Below, one piece after another: positions 45,903 through 57,781 of a stretch of 64,000 bases of DNA (the first letter of the stretch is position 1; each line of letters starts with the position of its first letter). Below the pieces are notes generated by a model. That model ran no database searches and was not told the origin of the DNA. It was given only the letters and a program-made list of their open reading frames with translations. A program made the position numbers and the translations under genes. Source of the stretch: Polydactylus sextarius. Its lineage: Eukaryota > Chordata > Actinopteri > Polynemidae. Where the stretch lies: NCBI GenBank assembly GCA_016801845.1, contig CM028920.1:8841501-8905500 (forward strand), given 5' to 3'.

Positions 45903-47726
45903 TTACTTGAAGTTACGTTTGCAGTGGGGCATCTCAGCTTCCTTTTCTTTTTCTTCTTTCTTGAAGATCTTCCCGTCTTTCTGGACTTTCCACTGAACCT
46001 TGGCACCTTTCAACTTTTTTTGGACCTGTGGAAGAAAAAACAAAATAAAAAACAAATTACTACCAAACCACACCTTTATTCAAACAAGCCTCAGTAAGAT
46101 AGTCCAATACCAATGTGCACTACTAATGAGAAAACAGCTTTTACTGATGGTAAAGACAAAAATATATTAATATCAGCAACATCTACATTTAAAATGAACT
46201 TACTTCTTTCAAAATGGCTTCACCCACAGCTTCATCATCAAAGTTAGAGGATGAATTTGACTTAACTTTCAACCTCAGTGTCATCACGCTTCTTTTTTCT
46301 TTGGGTAATTCGGCCTTAGTTGTTTTTATTTTTATTGGTAATTCCTCAGTGTCTAATAATTACAGATGAAACATTGTTTTAAGTATGTGCTCAGTTATGT
46401 TATATCATTTGTCATACACGTGTAATAAATAACATAGCAGAACTAAATTATATCTCATATATACTCACCATTAGAACTATAGCAGATGAAGTGATAATTG
46501 TTACCACAATCGTAGCTAGACCACCTTTTCCTGTCAAGTGGTACACAATATTGATAATTAACTCTGGTGTCAGACCACCAGTATCTGAAGGAGGAGTTAC
46601 TCCCGTCTGACCATTTAAATCCATCTCTGAACAAACCAATCCAGACCAAGGACAGTGATTCATCTCCATGAATTATTTCATGTATTTTCCGACTGTGGTC
46701 ATTGTTCCTCACACTGGCCAAGTCCATATAGTTCAGTCGACAGTACTGTTGGGCGTCCCACCACGTCTTATTTTGAAGAACAACATACACCTCACCCTCA
46801 GCTGTGAAGATTTCAACATGTGAAGTTTAAAATGTTTGTAGAGAATGAAAGTTTTCACATCAATACATGCATGTTTCAAAGTACAAGATAAATTTCAGTG
46901 ATAAAGCGTTGTATTTTCAAAATGTGGGAAACTAACAAACCAGAATTGTTGTCTCAAATTAATCTGTCTAGTCTCTAGTCAAGTCATCAGAAGTGATATC
47001 ATCAGAACCCTGATGACATCACCAGGGTTACATGTTTCAGTCTCAGCTACTGCAGAGGCCTAAAAGACTTCATACCATACAGGCTGATCAGTGCTTCTGA
47101 TCTGCAGTAAAACAATCAACATGTGTGAAATCTTTGTTTTGTTTTTTTCATAAATTTACATAAAACCATTGATTCTCCAGCACTAAAAGTGTTGATTGTC
47201 AAATTAAAGCCATCTTACTGACCTCGCTGACAGACAAAAGGAAGAGTTGTTTCACAAGATGCGCTGAACCATTTCCCATCAGTCCTCATGCCTCCACAGT
47301 AGTGACTGGAATCAGGAGAACTGGTCCAGTTAGTGTGTTCAACTAATCCAGGACCCACTGAAGTTTCTCCCACAGACCACATCCAGGACAATGGCCCTGT
47401 GTTTTTCAGACCAATCCAGTAGCGATACTCCTTAGAACTGTAATGGGTTATGTTCCACAGTCTCTCCAAGTCACTAAGGCTGCCGATGGTAGCAAGGTCA
47501 GTGTAGTGCTCTCTGCAATAATATTGTGCCTGGGTCCAGTTCTTATACTCCTTTATCAGGTGATAATCTCGAGTAATGCATGAACACAAAGTGACACAAC
47601 CTGTAGGATAATCATGAAAATATATTATTATTGTTGTAAAAGTGTAGATTTCACATCATTATTATTTCATCATTTTACGTGAATATACCTACCTGATATT
47701 AGAATCAAAATCATCAGAGGAGGCAT
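45903..47726 (-). CDS. Secreted protein with two C-type lectin domains, copy 1
   Basis: Coding exons on the minus strand: 47726-47693, 47600-47223, 46801-46469, 46352-46204, 46025-45903; 338 residues. A signal peptide (MPPLMILILISGCVTLCSC) is followed by lectin domain 1 (about residues 20-137: YYCREHYTDLATI, WIGLKNTGP, DGKWFSASCETTLPFVCQR) and lectin domain 2 (about 138-248: CRLNYMDLASVRN, WIGLFRDGFKWSDGS, HFICYSSNG). A charged C-terminal tail (SVMTLRLKVKSNSSSNFDDE...AILKEVQKKLKG) of a kind seen in teleost lectins closes the protein. Neither domain shows EPN or QPD, so classical calcium-dependent mannose or galactose binding is doubtful. No membrane segment is seen. A noncoding 5' exon probably ends at 48397 (donor GTAAGA). 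Binding partner unknown. Confidence 0.85.
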
Positions 47727-47876
47727 AATTTGTCTAAGATATAAAAGTTTAAAAGTTAAACACAAATTACAAAATCAAATGAAATAAACTCTCTGAATAT
47801 ATAAATGAGAACAGAATTAAATATCTTGATTGAATCTTCTGAATGTATTTAAAAAGTCATTGTTTCATGATTATTT

Positions 47877-48045
47877 TTTGCCTTCAATCAGAGATAGTGT
47901 AGAGAGACAGGAAACATGGAGGAGAGTGAGTCAAGGACACACAAGAAAGGTCGACTCGGTCAGGATTCGAACCAGCAAGCAACTGCACGGCATATATGCC
48001 AGCGTGGTGCGCCTTAGCCACTCTGTCATCAAGGCACCCCTGTTT
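47877..48045 (-). mobile_element. tRNA-derived SINE
   Basis: Read on the minus strand it has an A box TGGCTAAGGCG (48020-48010) and a B box GGTTCGAATCC (47973-47963), followed by a tRNA-unrelated body and an A-rich end. It is flanked by a perfect 10-bp target-site duplication, ATGATTATTT, at 47867-47876 and 48046-48055. The tRNA part resembles a Ser/Leu-type tRNA. It is absent from duplication copy 2. Confidence 0.88.
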
Positions 48046-48470
48046 ATGATTATTTAATATTGTTTGTGTTTATCAACTGAAAATGATGAGGCCACTTTAA
48101 CAAAATGAAATTAAATTATAATATGTAATTTGTGTTACAGCTACAATGGTTGATTTTAGTAGTAAACTTTTACAGTGACTTAATTTCTTTCATGTTACAG
48201 AGAAACACCTATAACATGAACATATAACAGACAATTTAGTTTTACAATTTAGAAATAATCTCAAATTATCATCAAACCTTGTTCTGGTGTAAATTCTGTT
48301 TTAAATCATCCTCTAAACTGTCAAACATCTGTCTTGTCAACAAAACCAAACAGTCAAAAACAGTTAATAATCTCAATTATCAATGATTCTTCTTACCTGA
48401 AGAACATTCTCCTGAGGAAAAAATCACCTTGTCTCTCGTCACTCAGGTTGTGTTTCAGTTGATCCCAAAT

Positions 48471-48765
48471 GACAGAATTTATAAACGTTGTTTTTTTCTT
48501 TTTTTCAGCCTTGTATGGGAATATTTGCATCTGGCATTGGACATTACAATTCAACACAGTGGTGACTTTCTGTGTGGAGTTTGCAGGTTTTCCCCATGTC
48601 TGTTATATCCTGGTACTAAAGTTTCCTCGTACAGTCCAAACACATACAGGTTAGATTATTTGTTGACTCTAAAATGTTGAATGTATAGATCACCCCTCTA
48701 ATATCCTGGCAACCTGTCACTGACCTACAGTCAGCTGGGATGGACTCCTGTTACTCTCTCTCTCT

Positions 48766-48815
<50 letters not shown>

Positions 48816-49345
48816 TTAATATATTATATTTCACATGTAAGAGCCAAATGTTACAATTATTTTATAAAGCTCAGTCATAACTTTATGACTACCTGCCTAA
48901 TGTTAGATTTGTCACCAAAACAGCCCTGACCCGTTGGACCATGGACTGAAGGTGTGATGTGATGTGGCCTCAGTGGATCAGACTGATTATTTGGATTGAG
49001 ATCAGGGAAATGTGGAGCCAAGTCAACACCTTGAACTAATTGTTGCGTTGCTCAAACTATTCATGAATCATTTTTTCAGCGTGACTGGACCATTATCCTG
49101 CTGAAAGAAACCACTGTCATTAAATAATATTGTTTCCATGAAGTGAGAAACTTGGTCTGTAATAATGTTTTTAGGTCGTTGGTACATGTCAGAGTAACAT
49201 CCACGTGAAAACAGGACTCAAGGTTTTTCCACAGAACATTGTCCATAGTATCACGCTTCTTCCAGCAGCTTAACATCTTCACATGGTAAATCCTGGTGGC
49301 AGTTATTCCCTCAGCAAACGACACACACACACACACACACACACG
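48471..49345. other. Spacer between the two duplication copies
   Basis: No gene is seen. It holds a (TA)n tract at about 48770-48810 and a (CA)n tract at 49320-49344; duplicated sequence restarts immediately after the latter. The fragment near 48900-49300 (PheLeu/Cys-rich open frame on the minus strand) resembles nothing I can name. Confidence 0.6.
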
Positions 49346-50505
49346 TTTGTTTGGAAAATGCAGCTGTAAGTATGTGATGAATCTTGAGTCTTGGAGCAGA
49401 AAACATGCAGGACTGTTGAGGTGACTTCAGTTTTTACAACCTGAACGCAACATTGTCATAACAGTGAGCATAGGTGTTTTAAAATCTTAAGAAGTCTGTG
49501 ACTTCTCAGTGTTTACTCATCAAAATACTGCTTTTTACACACATGATTGTAAAGCTCTGCTGAGAGAACCATGTTTATACATGTAGTGAAGTGACATGGC
49601 TCTGTTACATTTATATGCTACTACTGTTTCATTGGTATTATATTCAATAGCAACTCACACAAGAAATATTTTTCCTTCAATTTTATTTGTTTCAAGCAAA
49701 TTCAAAGTGTAGATACAGATAATGTTGGTCAGTTTTTCTCTCAGTGGTTAGTAGACATTTCAAGTTGCTAAATCAAAAACTGTACTGTAATGAACTCCAG
49801 TTATTTCAATGCAAGTTATATTTACAAACATGATGTGTAGTTATTAAGTGTTAAGCAGCGCTGCTGGTCAGATGTGGGTCACATGTTAAGTGACATTTTG
49901 TTTTTAAGCCACTAATTCAAAGGATGCTACGTTACCAGTGACACAGACTCCTGTTCCTCTCCATTCATTTCCTGCCTTTTTTGTTTTCTCTTCACATCAG
50001 TTGAGCTTGTCTCATTATAATGTTATTGTCAAACTTTTGTAACGCGACATTACAACGGATCATAAAGTCATTCTTAAAGAAAAAGGAGGATAAGTGTGTT
50101 TCCTTGTGTTGCCTTTAAAAGAGTTCACCAAAACATATCTAAACTGTAAAAAGACACAGCACATCTATTGTTAATAATAGCATTAAAGTATCAAACATTA
50201 AAGAGAGTATGAAAAATACGTAAATTAATCCCATCACACTATGATTAATATGTGTATGTATAATTTGACACCAAACTGCAGGATATAAAAACTGGATAAG
50301 TAAGTGATTTTATAAATGAAAAGCCTTTTCCCACAGGCAGCACTGTCTTTTAAAATATTCATCTTTGTTTCCAGTTGTAGTAGAATACGACTGATCACAT
50401 GATCCTGGGTTTAATTCTGGTGATTTCACATGAATATGTTAAATGGACTAAAATACACAAACAGATTCAGGATCAACGGTTAATGTTTGATGGCTCAGAC
50501 TGTTG

Positions 50506-52222
50506 TTACTTGAAGTTACGTTTGCAGTGGGGCATCTCAGCTTCCTTTTCTTTTTCTTCTTTCTTGAAGATCTTCCCGTCTTTCTGGACTTTCCACTGAA
50601 CCTTGGCACCTTTCAACTTTTTTTGGACCTGTGGAAGAAAAAACAAAATAAAAAACAAATTACTACCAAACCACACCTTTATTCAAACGAGCCTCAGTAA
50701 GATAGTCCAATACCAATGTGCACTACTAATGAGAAAACTGCTTTTACTGATGGTAAAGACAAAAATATATTAATATCAGCAACATCTACATTTAAAATGA
50801 ACTTACTTCTTTCAAAATGGCTTCACCCACAGCTTCATCATCAAAGTTAGAGGATGAATTTGACTTAACTTTCAACCTCAGTGTCATCACGCTTCTTTTT
50901 TCTTTGGGTAATTCTCCAGTGTCAAATAAATACAGATGAAACATTGTTTTAAGTATGTGCTCAGTTATGTTATGTCATTCATGATAAACATGTAATAAAT
51001 AACATAGCAGAACTGAATTATATCTCATATATACTCACCATTAGAACTATAGCAGATGAAGCGACAACTCTTACCACAATGTGCATCGTGCCACATGTTC
51101 ATGTGACTGACTACACACCCATAATGATAATCATAAGGATGATAATAATCATAAGGACAATAATATGTGTGAGACCACCAGTATCTGAAGGAGGAGTTAC
51201 TCCCGTCTGACCATTTAAATCCATCTCTGAACAAACCAATCCAGACCAAGGACAGTGATTCATCTCCATGAATTATTTCATGTATTTTCCGACTGTGGTC
51301 ATTGTTCCTCACACTGGCCAAGTCCATATAGTTCAGTCGACAGTACTGTTGGGCGTCCCACCACGTCTTATTTTGAAGAACAACATACACCTCACCCTCA
51401 GCTGTGAAGATTTCAACATGTGAAGTTTAAAATGTTTGTAGAGAATGAAAGTTTTCACATCAATACATGCATGTTTCAAAGTACAAGATAAATTTCAGTG
51501 ATAAAGTGTTGTATTTTCAAAATGTGGGAAACTAACAAACCAGAATTGTTGTCTCAAATTAATCTGTCTAGTCTCTAGTCAAGTCATCAGAAGTGATATC
51601 ATCAGAACCCTGATGACATCACCAGGGTTACATGTTTCAGTCTCAGCTACTGCAGAGGCCTAAAAGACTTCATACCATACAGGCTGATCAGTGCTTCTGA
51701 TCTGCAGTAAAACAATCAACATGTGTGAAATCTTTGTTTTGTTTTTTTCATAAATTTACATAAAACCATTGATTCTCCAGCACTAAAAGTGTTGATTGTC
51801 AAATTAAAGCCATCTTACTGACCTCGCTGACAGACAAAAGGAAGAGTTGTTTCACAAGATGCGCTGAACCATTTCCCATCAGTCCTCATGCCTCCACAGT
51901 AGTGACTGGAATCAGGAGAACTGGTCCAGTTAGTGTGTTCAACTAATCCAGGACCCACTGAAGTTTCTCCCACAGACCACATCCAGGACAATGGCCCTGT
52001 GTTTTTCAGACCAATCCAGTAGCGATACTCCTTAGAACTGTAATGGGTTATGTTCCACAGTCTCTCCAAGTCACTAAGGCTGCCGATGGTAGCAAGGTCA
52101 GTGTAGTGCTCTCTGCAATAATTCTGTGCCTGGGTCCAGGTCTTACACTCCTTTATCAGGTGATAATCTCGAGTAATGCATGAACACAAAGTGACACAAC
52201 CTGTAGGATAATCATGAAAATA

Positions 52223-52292
<70 letters not shown>

Positions 52293-52337
52293 TTTACACC
52301 TACCTGATATTAGAAGCAAAATCATCAGAGGAGGCAT
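50506..52337 (-). CDS. Secreted protein with two C-type lectin domains, copy 2
   Basis: Coding exons on the minus strand: 52337-52304, 52200-51823, 51401-51039, 50913-50807, 50628-50506; 334 residues. Lectin domain 1 differs from copy 1 at only three residues (ECKTWTQAQNYC against EYKNWTQAQYYC). The first 72 residues of the domain-2 block are identical, then a 37-residue stretch rich in Tyr, His and Cys replaces a 27-residue stretch of copy 1, after which identity resumes at FICYSSNG. Exon 4 is 42 nt shorter because the copy-1 acceptor (TTAG) reads TTTG here; I chose the next in-phase acceptor GGAG|AATTACC. A noncoding 5' exon probably ends at 52694. Function unknown. Confidence 0.82.
52226..52291. 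repeat. (ATT)n expansion in intron 1 of lectin gene 2
   Basis: About 22 TTA units where copy 1 has only about three. It lies between coding exons 1 and 2 and marks the edge of the near-identical part of the duplication. Confidence 0.95.
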
Positions 52338-52780
52338 AACTGGTCTAAAATGCAAAAGTATAAATGTTAAACACAATGTTACAAAAACAAATCAAATGAA
52401 TACGCACACATGTAGGATTAAATGTCTTCAGTGAATATTTTGAAGATGTTTCAAAGTTTATTGTATTGTATTAACTACTTAAAACAACAAGGTCACTTAA
52501 TCAAATTGAAAAGTTAAAAAATTAACGTATAAATGGTTGAATTTAGATGTAAATGCCTCAGACAAAATTAATTTTGAAATAATGTCAAAATATTTCTGCT
52601 TTTTGTTATGGTCTAAATTCAGTTTGAAAACATCCTCTAAAGTCTCAGTATAATACAGTTAATAATCTCAAATATCTCATTGATTGTTCTTACCTGTAGC
52701 ACATTTTGCTGAGGACAAAATTCACACAACTGTCCCTGTCACTTTTCACTCAGGTTGTGCTTTAGTTGATTTAGTAGATC

Positions 52781-52973
52781 TCAAACAATGGTGTTTGTAG
52801 AAACACTGTTGACCTTTGTTTTTTTCTTTTTGTTGATTTTGTTTTATTACCATTGTATTTAACTAATTTGCATTACATATGATGCCAGCAGGTGTAGTAG
52901 TGTAGTAATATACTTCCAGCAGCGCTTTCACTGACATGTTTGCAGAAGATCCTTTTCTGGACCCAGGACCCTG

Positions 52974-53008
<35 letters not shown>

Positions 53009-53679
53009 TGTGTGTGTGTGCGCGCACAGGGAGAGACAAACTTCTGTTTTCACGTTTTGCATATTATTCACAGATAAAAAGTCATTATGCAGGTACTGCA
53101 TAATGATACTGTTTACAATGAAAAGCCTCACAGTCAGACTTTTACTGACTAGCTGATTAAAAAAAAGAGGAACTTCTTAGAGAGCACTGGCATGAGTTTT
53201 CACCTTTAAAACATAGTTGATTCTTTGGGATTCAGCTTCATTATCATGATAAACAAAGCAGAGCAAAACGGGAGTTATGTGGTTTGTAACAAAGATCCAC
53301 TATAACACTGATGATCAGAGCCTTGTGCAGCATATTGATAATGATCAGGGCCTTTCTAGAAATAGAATCTGTAGAAAATAAATAGAAATAGAAATAGAAT
53401 AGAAAGTAAATAGAATTTGTCCTGACAGTAATAGTCCTGTTTTTGCCTCCATATTCTTTCTCTACCATTCATGTCACCTGTCTCTTTGTGTCTTATTTTA
53501 GCTGTGAGTTCACCAACAAACACTTTACTCATTATCCTGCCTGTCAGACTTCATCTTATGCTCCAGAAAGCTGCTAATAATCCGCATACAGTCCCTGTCC
53601 CCCTTTTCTAAATCACGCCTTATGTACACACACTTTTTTTTTTTAGACCAAGTCACCTGTTTGTCACCTCGGGATCACT
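52781..53679. other. Spacer between lectin gene 2 and tnnt1
   Basis: AT-rich sequence with a (TG)n tract at 52972-53027 and a GAAATAGAAATAGAAATAGA-type short tandem repeat near 53375-53412. No exon is seen. Confidence 0.65.
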
Positions 53680-53688
53680 TATATAAAG
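53654..53688 (+). promoter_or_regulatory. tnnt1 core promoter: E-box and TATA box
   Basis: E-box CACCTG at 53654-53659 and TATATAAAG at 53680-53688. They precede a short noncoding exon (about 53710-53762, donor TTCAG|GTATGT). E-box plus TATA suits a muscle structural gene. The transcription start is inferred at about 25-30 bp after the TATA box. Confidence 0.65.
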
Positions 53689-53709
53689 CCCCGTTTGCCC
53701 CTTCTAGTC

Positions 53710-53762
53710 ATTAGTCTTCTAGTTTTCATCTTCAGTGAACATCTTTCTCTTCTCCTGTTCAG
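53710..53762 (+). other. tnnt1: Noncoding first exon of tnnt1
   Basis: Short exon between the TATA box and the donor TTCAG|GTATGT at 53762/53763. The first coding exon begins at 55220 with acceptor CTCTCCAG. The left edge is estimated from the TATA position. Confidence 0.55.
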
Positions 53763-55223
53763 GTATGTGCTTTGTCTTTTCCTCTATGCTGCCGTTTTCC
53801 TCTTGTCCAGTGCTGTGACACAGTAGTTTATGACTTTTTTCGGAGTTTTTCAGAGTTTTCAGTCCAATCTAAAACTAGGCAAACAGTAGCACGACTATTG
53901 TGCTGTAATGAGGATGTTGTTTCACAATTTCAAGTGAAAACCCACTAGTAGATTTGATTACACTGTATTATTAATGGGCTATGAACATTTTAGTGATTAA
54001 TTTCAAGACAGTCTAATGTTTTGCACCAATAAGTTTGGTTAATAAACTAATTATACTAATGTAACAAACCTTTTTTCTTATTACTATAGAGGAAATGAAT
54101 ATGACTAAAAGCTGCTATACTCTACCTGCCCAGCACCAGCTACTAACTAGCTTGTAAACACATGGAGTATTAATACTTAGTAGATTAGTAGTTATTTTTC
54201 AAAGCCACAAGTCAATGCTCGCAATGCTCTCTGTCTATTCTGAAAACTGTTATTCTAACCTTTCATGGGAGAAAAAAAACAGCAAGATCTCAAGATGCCA
54301 GGGTCTCTGTTAACTCTTAAATTAGGAACACTCCCTCATGATAAGTAATTTTTGGTGCCCTTGGCCTCTGTCTGTCTGTCCTCCTGAGTGTGAATTTGAT
54401 AGTGAGCTTGGCCAGAAACATTCAACAACGAAGCAATGTGATGAATTCCTCTTCCAATCCCACATCTGCCTTTTCTGTCCACGCGCCTGTGTTTGTTCAG
54501 ATTTACATGCTCATGCTCTGAGATCTTGGCTAAAAACCAACAATGAGGGGATCTGAGCCACTCGGACGGCCTCAGCTCTTGATCTATTCAGTTAATACAC
54601 TCAAAGACGGGCAGTCTGGGAGGGCTTCCAGTTGTTGCACTGAAAATAGTGTTTAAAATCTGGTCTATTGCTGGTGTTTGTCTATTTGTACAGCTTAACA
54701 GATGGTTTTTACTCTTAAAAGTGTGACACTGTACCTTCTCTACCAAGTAAAAACACACAATGAAAAACACAAGTAAAAACACATATGGTACAAAATTTTA
54801 CAAATTGATATTCCTTCAGTTCAAGGGGACTGTGAGAAGATCAAATGATAATTGAGCACTTGGCTGGTGTTAATAGCAGCCAGCCGACCAGCTTAATCTC
54901 TCCATCCAACATTCTTTCTTCTAAATCAAATTAAACAACAAGGATTGACCAGTTGATACCTCGTTCTTATCCAGGGTAACAGGACACTGCTCCGGCTTAC
55001 AGTCCCTCTGGCCTCTTCTATTCATAGACCATTAGCTGCAAATGGCCTTTACTTTAATCTTGTTCTTTGAACAAAAGCACTGGCCCGTTTAACATCAAAC
55101 CAGCTCATGTTGTTTATAAAATTTGCAATAATATTAGACCTTTCATGTATTTACCTAAAGCTGTTGCACATCTGTGATAGTATTTTATTTTTTTTCACTT
55201 TCACTGATTTTCTCTCCAGTGCC

Positions 55224-55674
55224 ATGTATGATTTTGAAGATCATGGGTAAGTCCCAACAGTTTATTTGCATTTACTAATACGTGTGTACATATATAGCAT
55301 GTCTGATGTAATCTTTCTTTCTTTTTCATTTAGAGGACATCAGGAGGGTAAAGACAATTCACAAATTTAATAAATCTAGCAGTTTCATTGTCTGCTTCGG
55401 CTCAGATGCTCTGCCACTCTTTCTTTCTCCAGAAGAAGATGAGGAACAGGGGGATGGAGGTGAGTGTGTGTGATGTTGGACTGCGTTGATGTTGTTAACC
55501 TCCCACACTCAGTTGTAATCTTTCACACAGTCCTGTCATTCAGAGTGTTCACATATAGCAACATGTAAATTGTAAATGTTGTTTTACATAGTAAAATCCA
55601 GTTCGTTGTTTGTTTAAGTAACATGGAAAAACAAAATAGTTTACTGTTTCCTTTTTCGCCGGGAAGTGTACATG

Positions 55675-55721
<47 letters not shown>

Positions 55722-57781
55722 TGCACACACACACACACACACACACACAAATGTATTGTGTCAGTAAAATTCGCTCTATACTGTCTTTGCCTGTGAACTT
55801 GTATTAACTTCATAACATAACACATGTATATTCAATGTAATCTAATGTTTATTCATAAAACAAGACTGACTCACTTTTTTGTTGCTATTCTGTCTGTCAC
55901 GCTTAAGAAGAACGCCCAAAATACAAGTAAGGTTGATTGGCAATGTTAAAGTAATATTGTTAATTTATTGTATTTCATATTAACAAAATATTAACAACAA
56001 AATCTGTTAAAATATCTTCATGTTATTTTACAGGTCACTGGTCACACAGCTTGCTGCTCCTAAAATCCCTGAGGGAGAAAGGGTTGACTTTGATGTAAGT
56101 TTCTTTGAGAATGCCTGAGCAATCGTGGACCAATTACAGGATTTCAGCACCTATAACAGTATCAAATAATCTATAACGTTGTGTCCACTGGTTGTTGTTA
56201 GGATATCCACAGGAAAAGGATGGAGAAAGATCTTTTGGAGCTGCAAACTCTAATTGATGTTCACTTTGAGCAGAGGAAGAAAGAGGAACAGGAGCTGATT
56301 GGACTTAAAGAAAGGATTGTAATGACTTCTCCATACTGGTTTTAAAAAAATTGTTCGCCTGAAAGAGATTTCTCACCATGCGGTGACTGTTCAGAACAAC
56401 AGCGATTTAAGAGCCATGCGTGGGTGTGTGGCTGGTGTGTTTTTTTTTTTTTTTTTTCTGACGCAGGAGAGCCGACGGGCAGAAAGAGCTGAGCAGCAGC
56501 GAGTGAGAGCTGAAAAAGAGCGAGACAGACAGACACGGATTGCGGTAATTCATGTTTAACGTTGTAATACGTGCTGTTTAATCCATGCATGTCAGTGATC
56601 AACTCATATCACAACATTTTGACCTGGCCCGCTATAAAAGGTCAATTTAAGTGATGCAAAAACTTGCAGTAATTAGCTGAGGCTGACTTCCTCAGGAGGA
56701 GAGGCAGAGGAAGGAGGATGAAGAGGCCAAAAAGAGGGCAGACGATGAGGCCAAGAAGAAGAAAGTGCTCTCTAACATGGGTGCCCACTTTGGAGGGTTC
56801 TTGGCCAAGGTCAGAATAACATATTTGAAGGCAGGTGTGTCACTGTATGTTGCTCATATATAGAAACACTCTACATGACAGGCAGTGTTCATGTGTGTTT
56901 GATTATCCTGGAAAGTGTTAAGCGGTGGGTGGTTTCCTGCAGGTTGAGCAGAGACGAGGCAAAAGGCAAACTGCGAGGGAAATCAAGAAGAAGACTCTGG
57001 CAGAGAGACGCAAGCCACTGGCTATTGAGAACCTGAGAGAGGATGGTCTGAGGTCACACACAGTTTGATGAATTGTTGCCATGTTGTTTTTTTTTTTTTT
57101 TTTTTACCATTTTGAAAAACCACTCCCATGTTGTAGCATGGCCAGTTGCTAAAACCTGACACATATAATCAAAGTCACCTTTTGATTCTGTCATTTCAGT
57201 CGGTTTGTGTTTCTTTTATTTTAGAGAGAAAGCCAAGGAGATGTGGGAGTGGATCTACCAGCTGGAGTCGGAGAAATTTGACCTGACCGAGAAGATGAAG
57301 AGGCAGAAGTACGAGGTCAGCCACTTAGCTCAAAATATATAAAACTGAGACTTAAAAGTTTGATAATTTTTTACATCAGAACCTGTGTATTACTTTTATT
57401 TGTATTTTTTTTTTCAGATAAATGTTCTCCTGAACAGAATCCAACATGCTCAGAAATTGTAAGTCAGTCTGCTCATCTAACATGATACAACGCCCACACC
57501 AGGAAACAGAAAAGAAGAATTGTGTAAAATTACCCTGCATTAACTATGTAAATATGCCACAGATGGATAGGCACTGCCACAGGAAATGCCAGGCTCACAG
57601 CTTTGTCATATTTGCTATTCCATGTACAGGATGCACATGTGTAACATATTTGCATAAAGACAGTTTACTAAAGGAGGTAGTACTTCTTCTTCTGTCCTCA
57701 GTCAGTCACACCTAATTCTACTTGTTTTATTGCAGCAAAAAGGGCCATGGTAAGGGAAAAGTTGGCGGACGCTGGAAGTGA
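55224..57781 (+). CDS. tnnt1: Troponin T, slow skeletal type
   Basis: Tropomyosin-binding subunit of the thin-filament troponin complex. Coding exons: 55224-55246, 55334-55347, 55433-55459, 55908-55926, 56034-56094, 56202-56318, 56467-56544, 56696-56809, 56943-57052, 57225-57315, 57418-57458, 57736-57781; 246 residues. A short acidic N-terminus (MYDFEDHGGHQEEEDEEQ) is followed by the core PKIPEGERVDFDDIHRKRM, DLLELQTLIDVHFEQRKKEE, a charged coiled coil, KKKVLSNMGAHFGGFL and the C-terminus KYEINVLLNRIQHAQKFKKG...VGGRWK, all standard for troponin T. Assignment to the slow type rests on residue pattern and on its place beside dnaaf3 and a synaptotagmin. Three of the N-terminal exons are 14-27 nt long, suiting alternative splicing. 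Confidence 0.93.
55677..55749. repeat. (AC)n microsatellite in a tnnt1 intron
   Basis: About 36 AC units with two interruptions (GC, TGC), between the third and fourth coding exons. It explains the long Cys-Val open frame on the minus strand. Confidence 0.95.

Larger units (their letters stand above)
44743..48470. repeat. Tandem duplication, copy 1
   Basis: Near-identical to copy 2 from 44743 to about 47640 at a constant offset of 4603 bp, apart from small indels and the lectin cassette. Upstream of lectin exon 1 (about 47640 to 48470) similarity falls to a diverged level but remains recognisable. It carries lectin gene 1 and, uniquely, a SINE. Confidence 0.9.
49346..52780. repeat. Tandem duplication, copy 2
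   Basis: Begins directly after a (CA)n tract and repeats copy 1 at +4603. The left part is nearly identical. Beyond the (ATT)n expansion at about 52226-52291 it continues as a more diverged copy to about 52780. It carries lectin gene 2 and lacks the SINE. Confidence 0.9.

Noticed and set aside
45796..46097. Pair of identical plus-strand open frames here and at 50399-50700
   Set aside because: Antisense of the lectin last exon; they look conserved only because the segment is duplicated.
47941..48020. Possible functional tRNA gene with A and B boxes
   Set aside because: It is the head of a SINE: tRNA-unrelated body, A-rich tail and target-site duplication. The cloverleaf arms are not complete.
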